Below, one piece after another: positions 37,534 through 45,966 of a DNA stretch of 64,000 bases. The DNA is from Allobranchiibius sp. CTAmp26 (GTDB lineage Bacteria > Actinomycetota > Actinomycetes > Actinomycetales > Dermatophilaceae), in contig NZ_JAGEKR010000012.1 of the NCBI RefSeq assembly GCF_017565405.1, positions 267,060 to 331,059 on the forward strand, in the 5' to 3' direction. Every line of letters starts with the position of its first letter. The stretch's first letter is position 1. A program made the translations under genes and the position numbers. Under the pieces are notes generated by a model, which saw only the letters and a list, made by a program, of their open reading frames with translations, searched no databases and had not been told where the DNA came from.

Positions 37534-37905
37534 TCACTTCTCCTCTGGTGTGGGGTGATTCGTGGTTTCGGTGGTTCTGGTGGTTTCGGTGCTGAGCAAC
37601 TCATCGATCCGGGAGATCCGGCCGCGCCAGATCTGCTCGAGATCGCCGAGCATCGAGGCGACCGAGCGGATCGCCTCGACATCGCCGCTGGCGAGCTGCT
37701 CTCGTCCGTGGCGGCGCTTGACGAGCAGGCCGGCCCGCTCGAGGACCGCGACGTGCTTCTGTACGGCCGCGAAACTCATCGGGTAGTGCTCCGCCAGCGC
37801 CGACACGGAGTGTTCGCCGGCGAGGATGCGTCGCATGATGTCGCGGCGCGTCCGGTCGGCGAGTGCACGGAACATCGCGTCCGCGGCGTCCTCCTGATCG
37901 GGCAT
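37534..37905 (-). CDS. ArsR-family transcriptional regulator
   Basis: 123 aa winged-helix regulator: MFRALADRTRRDIMRRILAG, recognition region HYPMSFAAVQKHVAVLERAGLLVKRRHGREQL. No CxC metal motif is visible, so it is of the non-metal type usually paired with SRPBCC proteins. ATG 37905 is used; ATG 37920 is possible but lies inside the operator. The Thr-rich tail is unstructured. Autoregulation is suggested by the inverted repeat at 37910-37939. Confidence 0.9.
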   Translation of the reverse strand: MPDQEDAADAMFRALADRTRRDIMRRILAGEHSVSALAEHYPMSFAAVQKHVAVLERAGLLVKRRHGREQLASGDVEAIRSVASMLGDLEQIWRGRISRIDELLSTETTRTTETTNHPTPEEK

Positions 37906-37909
37906 GGCC

Positions 37910-37939
37910 ACAACATACAACCATTCGGTTGTATGTTGT
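37910..37939. promoter_or_regulatory. ArsR autoregulatory operator candidate
   Basis: ACAACATACAACC (37910-37922) and GGTTGTATGTTGT (37927-37939) are perfect 13-bp inverted arms with a 4-bp spacer, ending 5 bp before the ArsR start codon. Size, position and AT-richness fit an ArsR dimer site. Confidence 0.7.
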
Positions 37940-37952
37940 CAAGAGAGCCCGG

Positions 37953-38009
37953 CGACTGCGCATATCGCGGGGTGAAACGGGCTGATCGGGCCCGCGACAT
38001 GCGCAGTCG
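37953..38009. repeat. Long inverted repeat in a divergent promoter region
   Basis: 19-nt arms (37953-37971 and 37991-38009) pair at 18 positions around a 19-nt loop. The genes on both sides point away from it, so it cannot simply be a terminator. Confidence 0.7.
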
Positions 38010-38071
38010 ACGATCAGGGGGAGTCGTCGATGTACCACCGGCGCTGCCACTCGCGCCGTAGCGTGACCGTC

Positions 38072-39568
38072 ATGACGACGGTGGAGAGTCCGCAGACCCG
38101 CGCGCCGGGCGGGGTGGAGGCCAACGGCCTGAACGTGATCGACGAGTCCGAGCGGCACGGGCGGCCGGCGTCGCTCTTCTGGCCCTGGTTCGCCTCCAAC
38201 ATCTCGGTGCTCGCGATCGCGTACGGCGCGTTCGTGATCGGCTTCGGGCTCAACATCTGGCAGGCGCTCGGCGCCGCGGTGGTGGGCAGCATCGGCTCGT
38301 TCCTGCTGTGCGGTTTCGTGTCCGTCGCCGGCAAGCGCGGGTCGGCGCCGACGCTCGTGCTGTCGCGAGCCGCGTTCGGGCTCAACGGGAATCGCGTGCC
38401 GTCGGCGATCTCGTGGATCCTCACCGTCGGCTGGGAGACCGTGCTCGTGGTCCTGGCGACGCTCGGCACCTCGACGGTCTTCGCGCGGCTCGGATGGAGC
38501 CACGGCACCGTCACCAAGCTGATCGTCCTGCTGGTGGTCGCCGCGGTCACCGTCGTCGCGGGGGTCTTCGGCTTCGCGCTCATCATGCGTCTGCAGACCT
38601 GGATCACCCTGGCGACCGCCGTCCTCACGATCGGCTACATCGCCCTCACCGTGCACCGGGTGCACTGGCACACGGTGAGCACCATGAAGGCCGGGGGAGT
38701 GCCGCAGGTGCTGGGCGCGACCATCCTGGTGCTGACAGCCCTCGGCCTCGGGTGGGTCAACTGCGCGGCCGACTACAGCCGGTACCTGCCGCGGTCGACG
38801 CCCAGCCGCGGCGTGATCTTCTGGACCACCTTCGGCGGCGCGCTCGGCCCGGTCGTGCTCGTCGTCTTCGGCATCCTGCTGGCCGCGTCCGACCCCAAAC
38901 TGTCCGCCGCGATCGGGGGCGATCCCATCGGCGCCCTCACGGCCGCACTGCCGACCTGGTACCTGGTGCCGTTCGCCGTCGTCGCGATCCTGGGCCTGAT
39001 GTCCGGGGCGGTGCTCGACATCTACTCCTCGGGTCTGTCGCTGCTCAGCCTCGGGTTGCGGGCGCCGCGCTTCGTCGCCGCGCTGATCGACGGCACGATC
39101 ATGACGCTCGGGGGCATCTACGTCGTCTTCTTCACGTCCAGCAGCTTCGTGGCCAACTTCCAAGGCTTCCTGGTGACGGTGGGGGTGCCGATCGCCGCCT
39201 GGTGCGGCGTCTTCCTCGGGGATCTGGTGCTGCGGCGGAGCGCGTACGCCGACGCCGAGTTGTACGACGCCCGCGGCCGCTACGGCTCCCTCGCCCCGAT
39301 CCCGCTGGTGCTCATGGTGATCGGATCGGCGCTGGGGTGGGGGTTGGTCGTCACGTCGGCCAAGGTGTCCTGGCTGACCTGGCAGGGCTACCTGCTCGAC
39401 CCCTTGCATCTCGGTGGCAAGGAGGGCACCTGGGCATACGCCGGCCTCGGTGTCCTGGTCGCGATCGTCGTCGGTTTCGTGGGCACCGTCGCCCTGACCG
39501 CCGGGACCGTCCGGCGCCAGGAGCGTGTGGACCCCGCGGGCGACGCGAGGGCCGCGAGTGCCGTCTGA
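38072..39568 (+). CDS. NCS1-family nucleobase (cytosine/purine) permease
   Basis: 498 aa. About 12 membrane helices; the N-terminal region ESERHGRPASLFWPWFASNISVLA and GFGLNIWQAL match the cytosine-permease branch of NCS1, which imports nucleobases or hydantoins with Na+ or H+. ATG 38072 is chosen; an in-frame upstream ATG lacks family similarity. Its end overlaps the next gene by 11 bp, so transport and a hydrolase are translationally coupled. Confidence 0.88.
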   Translation: MTTVESPQTRAPGGVEANGLNVIDESERHGRPASLFWPWFASNISVLAIAYGAFVIGFGLNIWQALGAAVVGSIGSFLLCGFVSVAGKRGSAPTLVLSRAAFGLNGNRVPSAISWILTVGWETVLVVLATLGTSTVFARLGWSHGTVTKLIVLLVVAAVTVVAGVFGFALIMRLQTWITLATAVLTIGYIALTVHRVHWHTVSTMKAGGVPQVLGATILVLTALGLGWVNCAADYSRYLPRSTPSRGVIFWTTFGGALGPVVLVVFGILLAASDPKLSAAIGGDPIGALTAALPTWYLVPFAVVAILGLMSGAVLDIYSSGLSLLSLGLRAPRFVAALIDGTIMTLGGIYVVFFTSSSFVANFQGFLVTVGVPIAAWCGVFLGDLVLRRSAYADAELYDARGRYGSLAPIPLVLMVIGSALGWGLVVTSAKVSWLTWQGYLLDPLHLGGKEGTWAYAGLGVLVAIVVGFVGTVALTAGTVRRQERVDPAGDARAASAV

Positions 39569-40073
39569 CGTCCTGGTCGTCATCGACGCCCAGCACGTCT
39601 TCGCCGACGTCGAGGGCCCGTGGGGTTCCCCGATGTTCGCCGACGTGCTGCCGGCGATCGAGGCCGCCGTGCGGGAGTACGCCGATCGCGTCGTCTTCAC
39701 CCGGTACGTCGCCCCGGACGACCCGGCCGGTGCGTGGACGGCGTACTTCGCCCGGTGGCCGTTCGCCCTCACGGCACCGGACCATCCGCAGTACCGGTTG
39801 GTCCCGCAGTTCGCGGGCCGGCCGACCGTGGACGCCACGACGTTCGGAAAGTGGGGCGACCCGTTGCGCGCCGCGCTCGGTGACGCACGATCGGTGCAGC
39901 TGTGCGGCGTGTCCACGGATTGTTGCGTGCTGTCGACCGCGCTGCCGATGGCGGACGCGGGGATCGCGGTCACGGTCCGCGCGCAGGCGTGCGCCGGGTC
40001 GAGCCCGGAGGCGCACGAGAACGCCCTCGCGGCGATGGAGCTCTACGCGCCGTTGATCACCGTGGCGCGCTGA
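39558..40073 (+). CDS. Isochorismatase-like cysteine hydrolase
   Basis: 171 aa from GTG 39558 ([20 protein letters not shown]). The catalytic Asp is in VVIDAQ and the nucleophile Cys in [20 protein letters not shown], the usual cis-peptide region of nicotinamidase/N-carbamoylsarcosine-amidase relatives. Overlap with the nucleobase permease suggests hydrolysis of an imported amide, for example a ureido or carbamoyl compound; the substrate is inferred only. Confidence 0.85.
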   Translation: MPSDVLVVIDAQHVFADVEGPWGSPMFADVLPAIEAAVREYADRVVFTRYVAPDDPAGAWTAYFARWPFALTAPDHPQYRLVPQFAGRPTVDATTFGKWGDPLRAALGDARSVQLCGVSTDCCVLSTALPMADAGIAVTVRAQACAGSSPEAHENALAAMELYAPLITVAR

Positions 40074-40091
40074 GCCGAGCAGTCGTAGCAG

Positions 40092-40119
40092 GCCTGGCCG
40101 TCGTGCGCGACGGCCAGGC
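40092..40119. terminator. Terminator hairpin
   Basis: Perfect 12-bp stem (GCCTGGCCGTCG with CGACGGCCAGGC) and 4-nt loop, 18 bp after the hydrolase stop and ahead of dxs. Confidence 0.7.
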
Positions 40120-40222
40120 ACGCGTCGAGTGCCGTGACTCGCCTGACGCCCTCGGGGTCCAGGACGCCGGGTCCCACCGCATAGACTCGGGCGTTGGACC
40201 GTGGCCGGAAGGGATTTTCTAC

Positions 40223-42094
40223 GTGGGTTTGCTCGATGGCATCAACGAGCCGGGTGACGTACGCGCTATCCCTGCTGAGCAGCTCGATGCACTGGCTGCC
40301 GAGATCCGGACCTTCCTGGTCGAGTCGGTGTCCAAGACCGGCGGCCACCTGGGCCCCAACCTCGGCGTCGTCGAACTGACGATCGCGCTGCACCGGGTCT
40401 TCGACTCCCCGCGGGACACACTCGTGTTCGACACCGGGCACCAGTCGTACGTCCACAAGCTCCTCACCGGCCGGCACGATTTCTCCGCGCTGAAGAAGCA
40501 GGGCGGCCTGTCCGGCTACCCGAGCCGCGCCGAGTCCGATCACGACGTCGTCGAGAACTCACACGCGTCGACGTCCCTGTCCTGGGCCGAGGGCATCGCG
40601 CACGCTCGCGTCCTGCAGGGTCAGCGCGACCGGCACACCGTCGCCGTCATCGGCGACGGCGCCCTCACCGGCGGGATGGCCTGGGAGGCGCTGAACAACA
40701 TCGCCGTCAGCAAGGACCTGCCGCTGGTCATCGTCGTCAACGACAACGAGCGGTCGTACGCGCCCACGATCGGCGGCCTGGCCGCGCACCTGGCGACGCT
40801 GCGGACCACGCGCGGCTACGAGCGGGTCCTGGACTGGGGCAAGTCGACGCTGCAGCAGACCCCGGTCGTCGGCCACGCGATGTACGAGACGCTGCACGGG
40901 GTCAAGAAGGGCATCAAGGACATCGTCGCCCCGCAGCAGGGGATGTTCGAGGACCTGGGCATCAAGTACGTCGGTCCGATCGACGGTCACGACGAGCAGT
41001 CCGTCGAGATGGGGCTGCGCCGCGCCAAGGACTTCGGCGGCCCGTGCATCGTGCACGTGATCACGCAGAAGGGCCGCGGCTACCAGCCGGCGATGGACGA
41101 CGAGGCCGACCAGTGGCACGGCATCGGCAAGTTCAACCCTGAGACCGGTCTGCCCTTCGAGGTGTCAGGCCGGATCTGGACCGACGAGTTCAGCGACGAG
41201 ATGGTGCGCATCGGTGCCGAACGCGCGGACGTCGTCGCGATCACCGCGGCCATGCTCATCCCCGTCGGCCTGGACAAGTTCGCCGCGGCGTACCCCGACC
41301 GGGTCTTCGATGTGGGCATCGCCGAGCAGCACGCGGTCACCATGGCCTCCGGACTCGCGTACGCCGGGCTACACCCGGTCGTCGCCGTCTACGCGACCTT
41401 CCTCAACCGTGCCTTCGACCAACTGCTGATGGACTGCGCGCTGCACCGCCAGGGCGTCACCTTCGTGCTCGACCGGGCGGGCGTCACCGGCTCCGACGGC
41501 CCGTCGCACAACGGCATGTGGGACATGGCCATCTCCTCGATCGTGCCCGGGCTGCGTCTCGCGGCGCCGCGGGACGGCGAGCAGGTGAAGCTGCAGCTGC
41601 GCGAGGCGCTCGAGGTCGCCGACGGGCCGACCGTGATCCGCTTCCCCAAGGGGGACGTCGCCGAGCCGCTGACCGCGGTCCGGGCCATCGGCGCGCTCGA
41701 CGTGCTGCACGACGGGCCGACGGCACCGGATGTGCTGCTCGTCGGTGTGGGTGCTATGTGTCCCACCGCGCTGGGTGTCGCGGAGAAGCTTGCGGCACAG
41801 GGCATCTCGACTCTGGTCGTCGACCCGCGCTGGGTGCTGCCGGTGGCCGACGAGCTGGTCGAACTGGCACGTTCTGCCCGCCACGTCGCCGTCATAGAGG
41901 ACAACCTGGCGACCAACGGCGTGGGCGTCGCGGTGACCGCACGGTTGCGGTCCGCGGGCTGTGAGGTGCCGGTCCACGCGTTCGGGATCCCCAAGGAGTT
42001 CCTCGACCACGCCTCGCGCGCGCAGGTGCTGGAGGGGATCGGCCTGACCTCCGACGTCATCGCCACCGACCTGATCGGACGCCTCGCGCACTGA
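40223..42094 (+). CDS. dxs: 1-deoxy-D-xylulose-5-phosphate synthase
   Basis: 623-aa thiamine-diphosphate enzyme that condenses pyruvate and glyceraldehyde-3-phosphate, the first step of the MEP isoprenoid pathway. Typical start [16 protein letters not shown], then [19 protein letters not shown], the ThDP motif [17 protein letters not shown], and the transketolase-like [22 protein letters not shown] 40223 follows GGAAGGGA. TAGACT (40182-40187) is a plausible -10. It is preceded by a terminator, so independent transcription is likely. Confidence 0.95.
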   Translation: MGLLDGINEPGDVRAIPAEQLDALAAEIRTFLVESVSKTGGHLGPNLGVVELTIALHRVFDSPRDTLVFDTGHQSYVHKLLTGRHDFSALKKQGGLSGYPSRAESDHDVVENSHASTSLSWAEGIAHARVLQGQRDRHTVAVIGDGALTGGMAWEALNNIAVSKDLPLVIVVNDNERSYAPTIGGLAAHLATLRTTRGYERVLDWGKSTLQQTPVVGHAMYETLHGVKKGIKDIVAPQQGMFEDLGIKYVGPIDGHDEQSVEMGLRRAKDFGGPCIVHVITQKGRGYQPAMDDEADQWHGIGKFNPETGLPFEVSGRIWTDEFSDEMVRIGAERADVVAITAAMLIPVGLDKFAAAYPDRVFDVGIAEQHAVTMASGLAYAGLHPVVAVYATFLNRAFDQLLMDCALHRQGVTFVLDRAGVTGSDGPSHNGMWDMAISSIVPGLRLAAPRDGEQVKLQLREALEVADGPTVIRFPKGDVAEPLTAVRAIGALDVLHDGPTAPDVLLVGVGAMCPTALGVAEKLAAQGISTLVVDPRWVLPVADELVELARSARHVAVIEDNLATNGVGVAVTARLRSAGCEVPVHAFGIPKEFLDHASRAQVLEGIGLTSDVIATDLIGRLAH

Positions 42095-42204
42095 CCCCTC
42101 CCGATCGACACGAGGGACTGCCGAGGATCGGCGAACACCGTGGTTGGTCGTCGAGGACCTTTGTCAACCACATGCGCTGCTCAGGTCGGATGGCTACGTT
42201 GATA

Positions 42205-42216
42205 TGACCTAGGTCA
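42205..42216. promoter_or_regulatory. Palindrome upstream of formaldehyde dehydrogenase
   Basis: TGACCTAGGTCA is a perfect 12-bp palindrome 36 bp before the start codon, in an AT-richer stretch. Possible regulator site; the 158-bp gap holds no other gene. Confidence 0.4.
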
Positions 42217-42252
42217 CATCTTCGTGACATCTGAGCCAGGAAGGTCGCAGTC

Positions 42253-43464
42253 ATGGCAACCAACAGAGTGGTCGTCTACAAGGGTCCGGGCGAAGTCGCC
42301 GTCGAGGAGATCGACTACCCGTCGCTCACATTGCCCGACGACGTGGTGTCGGGGATGAAGATCCAGAAGAACGCGCCGCACGCGGCCATCCTGCGGCTGG
42401 TGACGACGAACATCTGCGGTAGCGACCAGCACATGGTGCGCGGCCGGACCACGGCACCCGTGGGGCAGACCCTGGGCCACGAGATCACCGGCGAGGTGGT
42501 CGAGCTCGGTGATGACGTGCTCTTCGTCAAGAAGGGCGATATCTGCTCGGTGCCGTTCAACATCGCGTGCGGCAGGTGCCGGATGTGCAACGAGGGCAAG
42601 ACCGGCATCTGTCTGAACGTGAACCCGGCCCGGGCCGGCGCGGCGTACGGCTATGTCGACATGGGTGGGTGGATCGGTGGGCAGGCGGAGTACGTGATGG
42701 TGCCGTACGCCGACTTCAACCTGTTGCCGTTCCCGGATCGCGAGGAGGCGCTGGAGAAGATCCTCGATCTCACGATGCTGTCCGACATCTTCCCCACGGG
42801 CTACCACGGCGCGTACACCGCGGGTGTCACGACCGGTTCGACCGTGTACGTCGCGGGCGCCGGCCCGGTGGGGCTCGCCGCAGCGCACGCGGCTCAGTTG
42901 CTCGGCGCGGCGGTCGTCGTGGTCGGGGACATGAACGCCGAACGCCTTGCGCAGGCACGCAGTTTCGGCTGCGAGAGCGTCGATCTGTCGAGCGGCGACG
43001 ATCTGGCCGACCTGATCGAACAGGTCGTGGGTGAGCGCGAGGTCGACGCCGCCGTCGACGCGGTGGGCTTCGAGGCCCGCGGGCACGGCGCCGACGCCGA
43101 CGAGGCACCCGCCACGGTCCTCAACGACTGCATGACGATCGCCCGCGCCGGTGCTGGCATCGGCATCCCGGGGCTCTATGTGACGGGCGACCCCGGCGCG
43201 GCCGACGACAACGCCAAGGAAGGAACTCTCGGCGTGCGGCTGGGTCTGGGCTGGGCGAAGTCGCACTCGTTCATGACCGGCCAGTGCCCGGTCAAGCAGT
43301 ACAACCGCAAGCTGATGAACCTGATCCTGCGCGACAAGGCCCAGATCGCGAAAGCGGTCAACGCGACGAAGATCAGCCTGGACGAGGCGCCGACGGGCTA
43401 CGCCGACTTCGACAAGGGTGCGGCCAAGAAGTACGTGATCGACCCGCACGGCATGGTCGCCTGA
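42253..43464 (+). CDS. fdhA: Glutathione-independent formaldehyde dehydrogenase (zinc ADH family)
   Basis: 403 aa. Oxidises formaldehyde to formate with NAD. Catalytic zinc ligands NICGSDQHMVRG and GHEITGEVVELG; structural zinc cysteines CGRCRMCNEGKTGIC; Rossmann site YVAGAGPVGLAAAHAAQ. The long insertion around ARAGAAYGYVDMGGWIGGQAEYV is characteristic of the Pseudomonas-type FdhA. AGGAAGG precedes the ATG. It stands alone, followed by a strong inverted repeat. Confidence 0.92.
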   Translation: MATNRVVVYKGPGEVAVEEIDYPSLTLPDDVVSGMKIQKNAPHAAILRLVTTNICGSDQHMVRGRTTAPVGQTLGHEITGEVVELGDDVLFVKKGDICSVPFNIACGRCRMCNEGKTGICLNVNPARAGAAYGYVDMGGWIGGQAEYVMVPYADFNLLPFPDREEALEKILDLTMLSDIFPTGYHGAYTAGVTTGSTVYVAGAGPVGLAAAHAAQLLGAAVVVVGDMNAERLAQARSFGCESVDLSSGDDLADLIEQVVGEREVDAAVDAVGFEARGHGADADEAPATVLNDCMTIARAGAGIGIPGLYVTGDPGAADDNAKEGTLGVRLGLGWAKSHSFMTGQCPVKQYNRKLMNLILRDKAQIAKAVNATKISLDEAPTGYADFDKGAAKKYVIDPHGMVA

Positions 43465-43482
43465 CCCGCGGCAGCGGTCCGT

Positions 43483-43540
43483 TGAGATCCGGGTTCGGGA
43501 GGGTGCCAAGCCCTCTGCACCCTCCCGAACCCGGATCTCA
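43483..43540. terminator. 24-bp inverted repeat, probable bidirectional terminator
   Basis: Perfect 24-nt arms (43483-43506 and 43517-43540) with a 10-nt loop start 19 bp after the fdhA stop, between convergent genes. It is unusually long for a terminator and may belong to the extragenic palindromes of this genome. The rest of the 225-bp gap shows nothing further. Confidence 0.75.
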
Positions 43541-43689
43541 CAACCGGGCGCACCGACTGTCGTTGCGGCTGACGGTGCGGGTCGACCAGGTCGGCGTACG
43601 CCGCGTGGGGTGGGCAGGGCAGCGCGCACCGGCGCCGTGCGCGCTCGGTCATGCGGGCACGTTCCGGGATGACCGACGTGCGAACGCCG

Positions 43690-44151
43690 TCACGGCGTAC
43701 GTTCCATGAGCAATGGGGTGGTGGCGAATCCGGCGCGCTGGTAGACCGCGATCGACTTCGGGCGGGAGTGCACGATCACGCGGTCGGCGCCGTCGGCACG
43801 CGCGCGTTCGAGCAGTGCGTCGACCAGCCGGCCGCCGATGCCGCGCCCGCGGTGGCGCGCCGGAACGTAGACGGACTGGACCTCCGCCACCCAGCGGTCC
43901 CCTGTCGAGGGGCGGGGCGGACGGGGTGTGCGCACCAGGAAGGCCATGCCCACGATGTCCTCACCCTCCTGCGCGACCCAGCAGGTGTGGGTCGCCCGAT
44001 GGGCGCCGATCCAGTCCGCGAAGGTGCGCACGAAGTCGTCGTGCTCGTACGTTGGGACGTCACCGTCCTCCACGTCCCACGCCCACCGCAGCTCACCCGC
44101 CGCACGCCAGTCCTGGACCCGGGATTCTCGAATCGTCAACGCGGACAACAT
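43690..44151 (-). CDS. GNAT-family N-acetyltransferase
   Basis: 153 aa. Acetyl-CoA-binding motif A is clear: VQSVYVPARHRGRGIGGRLVDALLERA, and motif B ends VIVHSRPKSIAVYQRAGFATTPLLMER. The substrate cannot be deduced. It is a stand-alone gene, divergent from the Xre regulator by 106 bp. Confidence 0.88.
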   Translation of the reverse strand: MLSALTIRESRVQDWRAAGELRWAWDVEDGDVPTYEHDDFVRTFADWIGAHRATHTCWVAQEGEDIVGMAFLVRTPRPPRPSTGDRWVAEVQSVYVPARHRGRGIGGRLVDALLERARADGADRVIVHSRPKSIAVYQRAGFATTPLLMERTP

Positions 44152-44244
44152 GGTTTCGACTCTACCGACGTGGTGATGGCCACCGGACGATCACCCGCGG
44201 TATCTGCTCGCAGCAGAATCCGTCCTCTGTGTCGGCGGTCCGGC

Positions 44245-44250
44245 CTAGTC
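44245..44250 (+). promoter_or_regulatory. -10 element of a probably leaderless regulator mRNA
   Basis: TAGTCT lies seven bases before the ATG of the Xre regulator, with no ribosome-binding site between, as in leaderless actinobacterial genes. Confidence 0.4.
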
Positions 44251-44257
44251 TCGCCGT

Positions 44258-44602
44258 ATGCAAGGTGTGGTGCCCTTCCCGTCTCCCGATGACGCGCGCG
44301 CACGCCGCGGCGCGCGGCGTAGCGAGCCGTTGTGGCGCCAGCTGCTCGGCGAGCAGTTGCGGTCCGAGCGGGTCGCCCGCGCCGAGCGGCTGACCGACGT
44401 CGCCCGGCGCGCGGGAGTGTCCCCGCAGTACCTGTCGGAGGTGGAGCGGGGCCGCAAGGAACCGTCCTCGGAGATGCTGGCCGCCATCGGGGGTGCGCTC
44501 GACCTGACGCTGCTCGACCTGACCTCGCGGGTGCGCGACCGGCTCGCCGCAGGCTCCGGGACCTCGACGCCGCGGCAGGTGGAGCTCCGGCTGGCCGCGT
44601 GA
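44258..44602 (+). CDS. Xre-family regulator, ClgR/PopR-like
   Basis: 114 aa. HTH region LTDVARRAGVSPQYLSEVERGRKEPSSEMLAAIGGALDLTLLDL closely follows the ClgR pattern (YLSEVERG.KE.SSE). ClgR and PopR activate clpP operons in actinobacteria, and two clpP genes converge on this one with a 15-bp gap, so clpP control is the natural hypothesis. Length is slightly above ClgR owing to a 25-residue Arg-rich N-terminus. Confidence 0.8.
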   Translation: MQGVVPFPSPDDARARRGARRSEPLWRQLLGEQLRSERVARAERLTDVARRAGVSPQYLSEVERGRKEPSSEMLAAIGGALDLTLLDLTSRVRDRLAAGSGTSTPRQVELRLAA

Positions 44603-44617
44603 GCGTCCGCGCGGGAG

Positions 44618-45214
44618 TCACGCCTTGCGAGAGGCAATGACGGTGTCGACCACGCCGTACGCGCGTGCGGCGTCGGCGGTCATCACCAGGTCGCGTTCGG
44701 TGTCACGCCGCACCTGCTCGGGCGTATGCCCGGTGTGCTGCGCCAGCAACTCCTCCAGCAACGTCCGCACCCGGTCGACCTCTTCGGCCTCCAGGATCAG
44801 GTCCGGGATCGCGCCGCGTCCCTCGGCCGCCGGCGCGTGCAACACGACCCGGCCATGCGGCAGCATCTGCCGGAATCCGGGAGCGCCACCGGCGAGCAGC
44901 ACCGCCGCCGTCGAGACCGCCTGCCCCACGCACGTGGTCTCGACCCGCGCGCGGACGAACTGCATGGCGTCGTAGATGGCGAGCATCGCCGAGATCGAGC
45001 CGCCGGGGGAGTTGATGTAGAAGTTGATCGGCTGGTCGGGGTTGTCCGATTCCAGGTGCAGCAGCTGCGCGATCAGCACGTTGGAGACCCCGTCGTCGAT
45101 CGCCGTGCCGAGATAGACGACCCGGTCGGCGAGCAGCCGGCTGAACACGTCGACCGTGCGGTCGCCGCCGCGTTCGCTGCGGGTGGTCACGTACGGCACG
45201 GTGTACGCGCTCAT
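44618..45214 (-). CDS. clpP: ATP-dependent Clp protease proteolytic subunit (second of pair)
   Basis: 198-aa serine peptidase that forms barrel complexes with Clp ATPases. NFYINSPGGSISAMLAIYDAM, the nucleophile Ser in CVGQAVSTAAVLLAGG, His in MLPHGRVVLHAPAAEG and Asp in RRDTERDLVMTADAARAYGV give an intact triad. Start overlaps the upstream clpP stop by 4 bp. clpX or tig is not adjacent, so this may be the accessory (ClpP3/P4-like) pair. Confidence 0.92.
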   Translation of the reverse strand: MSAYTVPYVTTRSERGGDRTVDVFSRLLADRVVYLGTAIDDGVSNVLIAQLLHLESDNPDQPINFYINSPGGSISAMLAIYDAMQFVRARVETTCVGQAVSTAAVLLAGGAPGFRQMLPHGRVVLHAPAAEGRGAIPDLILEAEEVDRVRTLLEELLAQHTGHTPEQVRRDTERDLVMTADAARAYGVVDTVIASRKA

Positions 45215-45831
45215 CGCGTCGCACCCAGCCCGGCCGTGCGAGAGGCGATCGGCCCGACCTGATCCATCGAGTCCACGATCGCGTCGATGAAGCCGTAGTC
45301 GAGCGCCTCCTGTGCCGTGAAGAACCGGTCGCGCTGCGAGTCCTGTTCAACCGTCGCGACGTCCTGCCCGGTGTCCTGTGCGACCAGCGCCAGCACCGTG
45401 TCGCGGGTGTGCCGCAGCTGCCCGGCCTGGATGGCGATGTCCATCGCCGTGCCACCGAAGCCCGCAGAGCCCTGGTGCAGCAGCACCTGGGCGTGCGGGA
45501 GCGCGTACCGCTTGCCCTTGGTGCCCGAGCTCAGCAGGAACTGCCCCGCGCTGTACGCCGCGCCGAGCGCCACCGTGCTCACGTCGTTCGGGATGACCCG
45601 CATGCAGTCGCGGATCGCGAGCATCGCCGACACCGAGCCGCCGGGGGAGTTGATCAACAGCCGGATGTCGGCGTGCGCGTCCTCGGCGGCCAGGAGCAGC
45701 AGCGCGTTGCACAGGCGGTTGCCGTTCGCCTCCTCCAACGCAGCGCCGAGCAGCAGGGTGCGACGCTGCAACAGCCGTCGTTCCAGGTCGGCGTCGAGAG
45801 GATGGACCGTGGGTTTATCGTCGTCACTCAT
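45211..45831 (-). CDS. clpP: ATP-dependent Clp protease proteolytic subunit (first of pair)
   Basis: 206 aa from ATG 45831 (MSDDDKPTVHPLDADLERRL). LLINSPGGSVSAMLAIRDCM, Ser in LGAAYSAGQFLLSSG (an atypical GAAYSAG instead of GQAASMG), His in LPHAQVLLHQGSAGFGG and Asp in VEQDSQRDRFFTAQEALDYG. The triad is therefore present but the oxyanion-region residues diverge from canonical ClpP. Likely mixed heptamers with the next gene's product. Confidence 0.92.
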   Translation of the reverse strand: MSDDDKPTVHPLDADLERRLLQRRTLLLGAALEEANGNRLCNALLLLAAEDAHADIRLLINSPGGSVSAMLAIRDCMRVIPNDVSTVALGAAYSAGQFLLSSGTKGKRYALPHAQVLLHQGSAGFGGTAMDIAIQAGQLRHTRDTVLALVAQDTGQDVATVEQDSQRDRFFTAQEALDYGFIDAIVDSMDQVGPIASRTAGLGATR

Positions 45832-45905
45832 GCGAACGACGTTGCCACCGCAGTGCATTCGTTGTCAGGTCGCGCTGCTGACGGCAGATCCGCTACCGGC
45901 GTAGC

Positions 45906-45955
45906 CGAGTGTCCGCACTTCCGCGCACCCGTCCGCACGAAAGTGCGGACACTCG
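45906..45955. repeat. Inverted repeat between clpP and GDPD genes
   Basis: Perfect 15-nt arms CGAGTGTCCGCACTT and AAGTGCGGACACTCG with a 20-nt loop. It lies downstream of the GDPD stop and upstream of clpP, so it could end the GDPD transcript or regulate clpP. Confidence 0.65.
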
Positions 45956-45966
45956 CGCGAGGGAGC

